Origin: Chelativorans multitrophicus
Lineage (GTDB): Bacteria > Pseudomonadota > Alphaproteobacteria > Rhizobiales > Rhizobiaceae
Reading direction: 5' to 3'
Length of the DNA stretch: 64,000 nt
Assembly: GCF_011317445.1 (NCBI RefSeq)
Contig: NZ_JAAAPL010000001.1
Location: 2,189,001 to 2,253,000, forward strand
Shown here: positions 61,472 to 64,000 of the stretch, piece after piece
Layout of the letters: each line of letters opens with the position of its first letter
Numbering within the stretch: position 1 is the stretch's first letter
Position numbers and translations under genes: made by a program
Notes under the pieces: model-generated
The model's input: only the letters and a program-made list of their open reading frames with translations
Told to the model about the DNA's origin: nothing
Databases searched by the model: none

Positions 61472-61480
61472 ATGTCTATA
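61472..61480 (-). promoter_or_regulatory. TATAGACAT (inverted), candidate HutC-type operator (binding-protein side)
   Basis: ATGTCTATA on the plus strand, flanked by TT and CTAAT, 142 bases before the binding-protein start. With the site at 61341 it forms a widely spaced inverted pair suited to control both directions. Confidence 0.45.
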
Positions 61481-61621
61481 CTAATTATCAAGCACACGAA
61501 GAGGTGCATCGAGGGGAAGATCAAGCGCACTCGAGCGGCTGTGACCTTCCGACAATTCAAATCTGCCCACTGCCAGCCTGATTGCGCTGCAGGGCCCCGA
61601 AGCTTTGACAGGAGTATTCCA

Positions 61622-62503
61622 ATGAGGAAGTCTGCATTAATCGCAGCCTCGATTGTAAGCTTGGCATTCGGCATGGCGGCCCATGCCGCCGACAAAATTG
61701 TAGTCGGAACCAAAAATTTCACCGAACAGTACATTTTGGGCGAGATCTATGCCGGGGCACTTGAAAATGCTGGCATCCCGGTCGAACGAAAAATCAATCT
61801 CGGCGGGACCTTGATCGCTCACCAGGCCCTCGTTTCCGGGGACATCGATATGTATCCGGAATACACGGGGACGGCTCTGATCTCAGTCGTCAAAGGACCT
61901 GTCTCAAGTGACGCGGATGCAGTTTATAAGACCGTGCAGGACCACTACGCCAAGAATTTTCAACTGACGTGGCTTAAGCCGGCCGGCATCAACAACGGTT
62001 ATGCGCTCATCGTCGGGCCGGAAACGGCAGCCAAATACAATCTCAAAACGATGAGCGACCTGTCCAAGGTCTCCAAGGATCTCGTCCTTGGCGCCGGACC
62101 GGAATTTGCCGACCGGACGGATGGCCTGCCGGGTCTGAAGGCGAAATATGGCATGGAGTTTAAAGAGTTCAGGCAATTTGCGAAGCTCGGCTTGCGCTAC
62201 GACGCGCTCGCAGCAGGCCAGATCCAGGTCGGAAATGGTTTTGCGACCGACTGGCAAATCGCTGACAAGAAGTTTGTTTCGCTTGCCGACGATAAGGGGC
62301 TCTTCCCGCCGTATTACGTCGCGCCAATCATTCGCGACGACATCCTCAAGCAATTCCCAGGCGCAGAGGATGTTCTCAACAAGGTCAGCGCGGTTTTGGA
62401 TAATCAGGTAATGCAACAGTTGAACGCACTCGTCGAACGGGATCACGAGGAGGCGAAGGACGTTGCCGCCGAATTCCTTAAGCAACACGGGTTCGGCAAA
62501 TAA
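61622..62503 (+). CDS. Quaternary-amine-type ABC substrate-binding protein (OpuAC/ProX-like), candidate ergothioneine binder
   Basis: This is a 293-residue protein; ATG 61622 follows CAGGAGTATTC and starts a signal peptide cleaved near AHA-AD (residue 22). The mature part is the OpuAC/OsmF type: IVVGTKNFTEQYILGEI, NLGGTLIAHQALVSGDIDMYPEYTGTAL and DRTDGLPGLKAKYG. Members bind trimethylammonium compounds such as glycine betaine, choline and, for EgtU, ergothioneine. The lyase homologue encoded next would act on such a betaine. Permease genes are not between them and may lie beyond the edge. Confidence 0.88.
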   Translation: MRKSALIAASIVSLAFGMAAHAADKIVVGTKNFTEQYILGEIYAGALENAGIPVERKINLGGTLIAHQALVSGDIDMYPEYTGTALISVVKGPVSSDADAVYKTVQDHYAKNFQLTWLKPAGINNGYALIVGPETAAKYNLKTMSDLSKVSKDLVLGAGPEFADRTDGLPGLKAKYGMEFKEFRQFAKLGLRYDALAAGQIQVGNGFATDWQIADKKFVSLADDKGLFPPYYVAPIIRDDILKQFPGAEDVLNKVSAVLDNQVMQQLNALVERDHEEAKDVAAEFLKQHGFGK

Positions 62504-62520
62504 ATCGCCACATTAAGATT

Positions 62521-62543
62521 GTCCCGCCGACATTCGGCGGGAC
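62521..62543 (+). other. Perfect 10-base-pair hairpin between binding-protein and lyase genes
   Basis: GTCCCGCCGA (62521-62530) pairs with TCGGCGGGAC (62534-62543) over loop CAT, 17 bases after the stop and 17 before the lyase start. No T-run. Probably an mRNA stabiliser/partial terminator favouring the binding protein. Confidence 0.6.
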
Positions 62544-62560
62544 TGGCAACGGAAGACAGA

Positions 62561-64000
62561 ATGCAGATCGTCCTCAAGAGTACAGGCGCCTCGGTTGATG
62601 AGATATGCGCGATCGCTGGCGGTGCAAAGGTTGCCGTTTCTGACGAAGCGATAAAGCGTATTGCGAGCGCTTATGAATGCCTATCCCGTCACTCGGCGAC
62701 CGGTAAGGCTATCTATGGTGTCAGCACCGGACTTGGGGCGGCTGTGGACACCCGGGTCTCCCCAAATTCGGGTGGCGGTCAACATCGCATTCCGCTGGCG
62801 CGAGCGGTCGGCGTTGGGCACTACGCCGGGACCGAAGAGGTTCGAGCGATGATGGCGGCGCGGCTCGCGCGGCTTTGCCTAGGGAATGCCGGAGCGTCCA
62901 CTTCGGTCGTTTCCGCGCTCGCGTCAATGCTCAATCATTCCATCCATCCGTTGGTGCCCATGATCGGATCGGTTGGCGAAGCGGATCTTGCGCCCCTGGC
63001 CCACATTGCGAGCGTACTGACCGGATCTGGCTTCGCTTATTTACCGGATGGAACTCTTGTTGATGGAGCGAGAGCCTTTGAAGCGTCCAACATTCAGCTT
63101 CCGGAATTTGGCCTGAAGGACGGCCTGGCACTTGTTTCCTCCAATTCGGGATCATTGGGGTTGACATGCCTCATAGTTCGCGAGGCACGGCGTGTGCTGC
63201 AGTCGCACGTGACGGGGCTGGCATTATCTTTTGAAGGCTTCCGAGCGAACCTCCATCCAATCTCTCCGGAAGCCGTCCGACTGCGACCGGCGCCAGGCCA
63301 AGCCGCGGTCTCGGCCGAGCTCTTGCGGCTTCTCGATGGCGGCGAGCTTGCAGGGGGCGCGCCGGCCAGGAGATTGCAGGACCCGATCAGTCTTCGCTCT
63401 GCATCCTCCGTAGTCGGCTCGGCGGTTGCGGCCCTTGAGGCGCTCGAGTCTTCCGTCACACTCGAGTTGAGCTGCAGTGACGACAATCCTGCGGTGCTTG
63501 CGGATGAAGACCTTGTCCTTCCAAACGGAAATTTCGAGCCGACCCATCTGGCGCTTGCGATCGACATGCTTGGGCTCGCTTTGGCGCGTCTTGCCGCTAT
63601 GGCAGCGGAACGGATGATGAAGCTCTTGTCGCCGATCTTCTCCGAGCTACCCCGTTTTCTTGCGCCAGCGGAGGCCGGCTCGAACGGGTTTGCCACAGTC
63701 CAGAAGACGATTTCAGCTTTGACGGCCGAGATTGGACATCTTGCTTTACCCCTGCCCTTTACAGCTCCGCCGGTGGCCGACCGTGTGGAAGATTACGCAT
63801 CACTTGCCTTCTCCGGGGCCGACAAGCTCAAGAGGATTGTCGAGCGGGTACGCCTGCTTACCGCAGCAGAAATGATGATCGCCGCTCAGGCCATTGACAT
63901 GAGAGGAAACATACGGATCGGATCTGGCTGTATCCAGGCCTTGGAAGACATCCGTGCGGTTTGCCCCCCGCTCGATGTGGACCGCCCCACCGGTACTGAC
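62561..64000 (+). CDS. Histidine ammonia-lyase-family protein lacking the MIO triad, candidate ergothionase (3' end outside window)
   Basis: The frame is open from ATG 62561 (GGAAGAC upstream) to the edge, 480 residues. It is a full HAL/PAL-fold sequence: IYGVSTGLG (Y52), LCLGNAGAST, QDPISLRS, NGNFEPTHLALAIDML and AAERMMKLL. Where HAL has GSVGASGDLAPL, forming the MIO electrophile from Ala-Ser-Gly, this protein reads GSVGEADLAPL (136-146), one residue shorter, so MIO cannot form. HAL's active-site His83 position appears to be Arg here (PLARA) and Tyr280 is Ile. Ergothionase, which releases trimethylamine from ergothioneine, is a known MIO-less HAL relative; the betaine binding protein upstream supports that reading. 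A hercynine lyase is the main alternative. Confidence 0.8.
   Translation, partial: MQIVLKSTGASVDEICAIAGGAKVAVSDEAIKRIASAYECLSRHSATGKAIYGVSTGLGAAVDTRVSPNSGGGQHRIPLARAVGVGHYAGTEEVRAMMAARLARLCLGNAGASTSVVSALASMLNHSIHPLVPMIGSVGEADLAPLAHIASVLTGSGFAYLPDGTLVDGARAFEASNIQLPEFGLKDGLALVSSNSGSLGLTCLIVREARRVLQSHVTGLALSFEGFRANLHPISPEAVRLRPAPGQAAVSAELLRLLDGGELAGGAPARRLQDPISLRSASSVVGSAVAALEALESSVTLELSCSDDNPAVLADEDLVLPNGNFEPTHLALAIDMLGLALARLAAMAAERMMKLLSPIFSELPRFLAPAEAGSNGFATVQKTISALTAEIGHLALPLPFTAPPVADRVEDYASLAFSGADKLKRIVERVRLLTAAEMMIAAQAIDMRGNIRIGSGCIQALEDIRAVCPPLDVDRPTGTD

Larger units (their letters stand above)
61318..61621. other. 304-base divergent control region
   Basis: Between the HutC-type regulator and the quaternary-amine-type binding protein gene. 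It contains TATAGACATTAT (61341-61352), the inverted counterpart ATGTCTATA (61472-61480) and a small hairpin CCGGTC/GACCGG (61363-61379). No gene is seen. Confidence 0.55.

Noticed and set aside
62561-64000. Ordinary histidine ammonia-lyase (HutH) of histidine degradation
   Set aside because: The MIO-forming Ala-Ser-Gly is replaced by Glu-Ala-Asp with one residue lost, so standard HAL chemistry is not possible; a frameshift is unlikely because the frame is intact on both sides.
1-64000. tRNA or rRNA genes, CRISPR arrays, insertion sequences, integrases, attachment sites
   Set aside because: None was recognised by eye: no transposase or integrase motifs, no regularly spaced repeats, no cloverleaf-type sequences. 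A covariance-model scan would be needed to exclude small RNAs.

Overview
The window is 64 kb of GC-rich bacterial chromosome or large replicon. Tightly packed operons, many ABC/TRAP/TctC substrate-binding proteins, a RpoN of alphaproteobacterial type and many GntR/IclR/LysR/MarR regulators suggest an alphaproteobacterium, probably Hyphomicrobiales (Mesorhizobium/Aminobacter-like). That assignment is inference. No rRNA, tRNA, CRISPR array, transposase or phage gene was found. It is an accessory catabolic region made of several unrelated degradation modules.

Region A (1-23.7 kb) looks like an uncharacterised aromatic-acid pathway. The minus strand carries ubiX-like flavin prenyltransferase, FAD monooxygenase, UbiD-type decarboxylase, aldehyde dehydrogenase and a ThDP-dependent decarboxylase-like enzyme, then ABC-type binding proteins and a cytochrome c. 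A fused tandem MarR regulator, a zinc-free MDR oxidoreductase, an extradiol (VOC) dioxygenase and a TctC-type binding protein follow. On the plus strand a GntR regulator precedes a second extradiol dioxygenase, a complete TRAP transporter, an FAH-fold hydrolase, a second ThDP enzyme and a Tat-exported binding protein. Hydroxylation/decarboxylation, meta-cleavage and processing of the ring-cleavage product can be drawn from these parts, but the substrate is not evident. A short recurring element (GAYRTCTGAT-like) lies upstream of four minus-strand genes.

Region B (23.8-29.2 kb) is a loose set of single genes (aldo/keto reductase, SDR, LysR, DJ-1/PfpI protein, secreted esterase) with an aldehyde dehydrogenase relic.

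Region C (29.4-46.2 kb) encodes an apparent cyclohexanecarboxylate-type (Ali/Bad) pathway: CoA transferase, BadI-like ring hydrolase, CoA ligase, enoyl-CoA hydratase, SDR, acyl-CoA dehydrogenase, two 3-hydroxyacyl-CoA dehydrogenases and an MDR reductase in one overlapping minus-strand operon. Just beside it are a sigma-54 activator and its own rpoN copy. Five -24/-12 (sigma-54) promoter matches occur here: before the operon, before rpoN itself, and before a CaiB transferase, an SDR and a carboxymuconolactone-decarboxylase-family gene.

Region D (46.2-56.6 kb) has a NitT/TauT-type ABC importer with two tandem binding proteins, two SDRs, an IclR regulator, a dipeptide-epimerase-like enolase-superfamily enzyme, a GctAB/IpdAB-like CoA transferase pair and another CaiB-type transferase.

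Region E (56.6-64 kb) has a YeiH-type exporter with a LysR regulator, an ornithine-cyclodeaminase-family enzyme, a PhnD-like binding protein, a HutC-type GntR regulator, a quaternary-amine-type binding protein and the 5' part of a histidine ammonia-lyase homologue lacking the MIO-forming Ala-Ser-Gly. That combination fits ergothionase, so this end is best read as the start of a candidate ergothioneine (or related histidine-betaine) catabolic locus continuing past the window edge.
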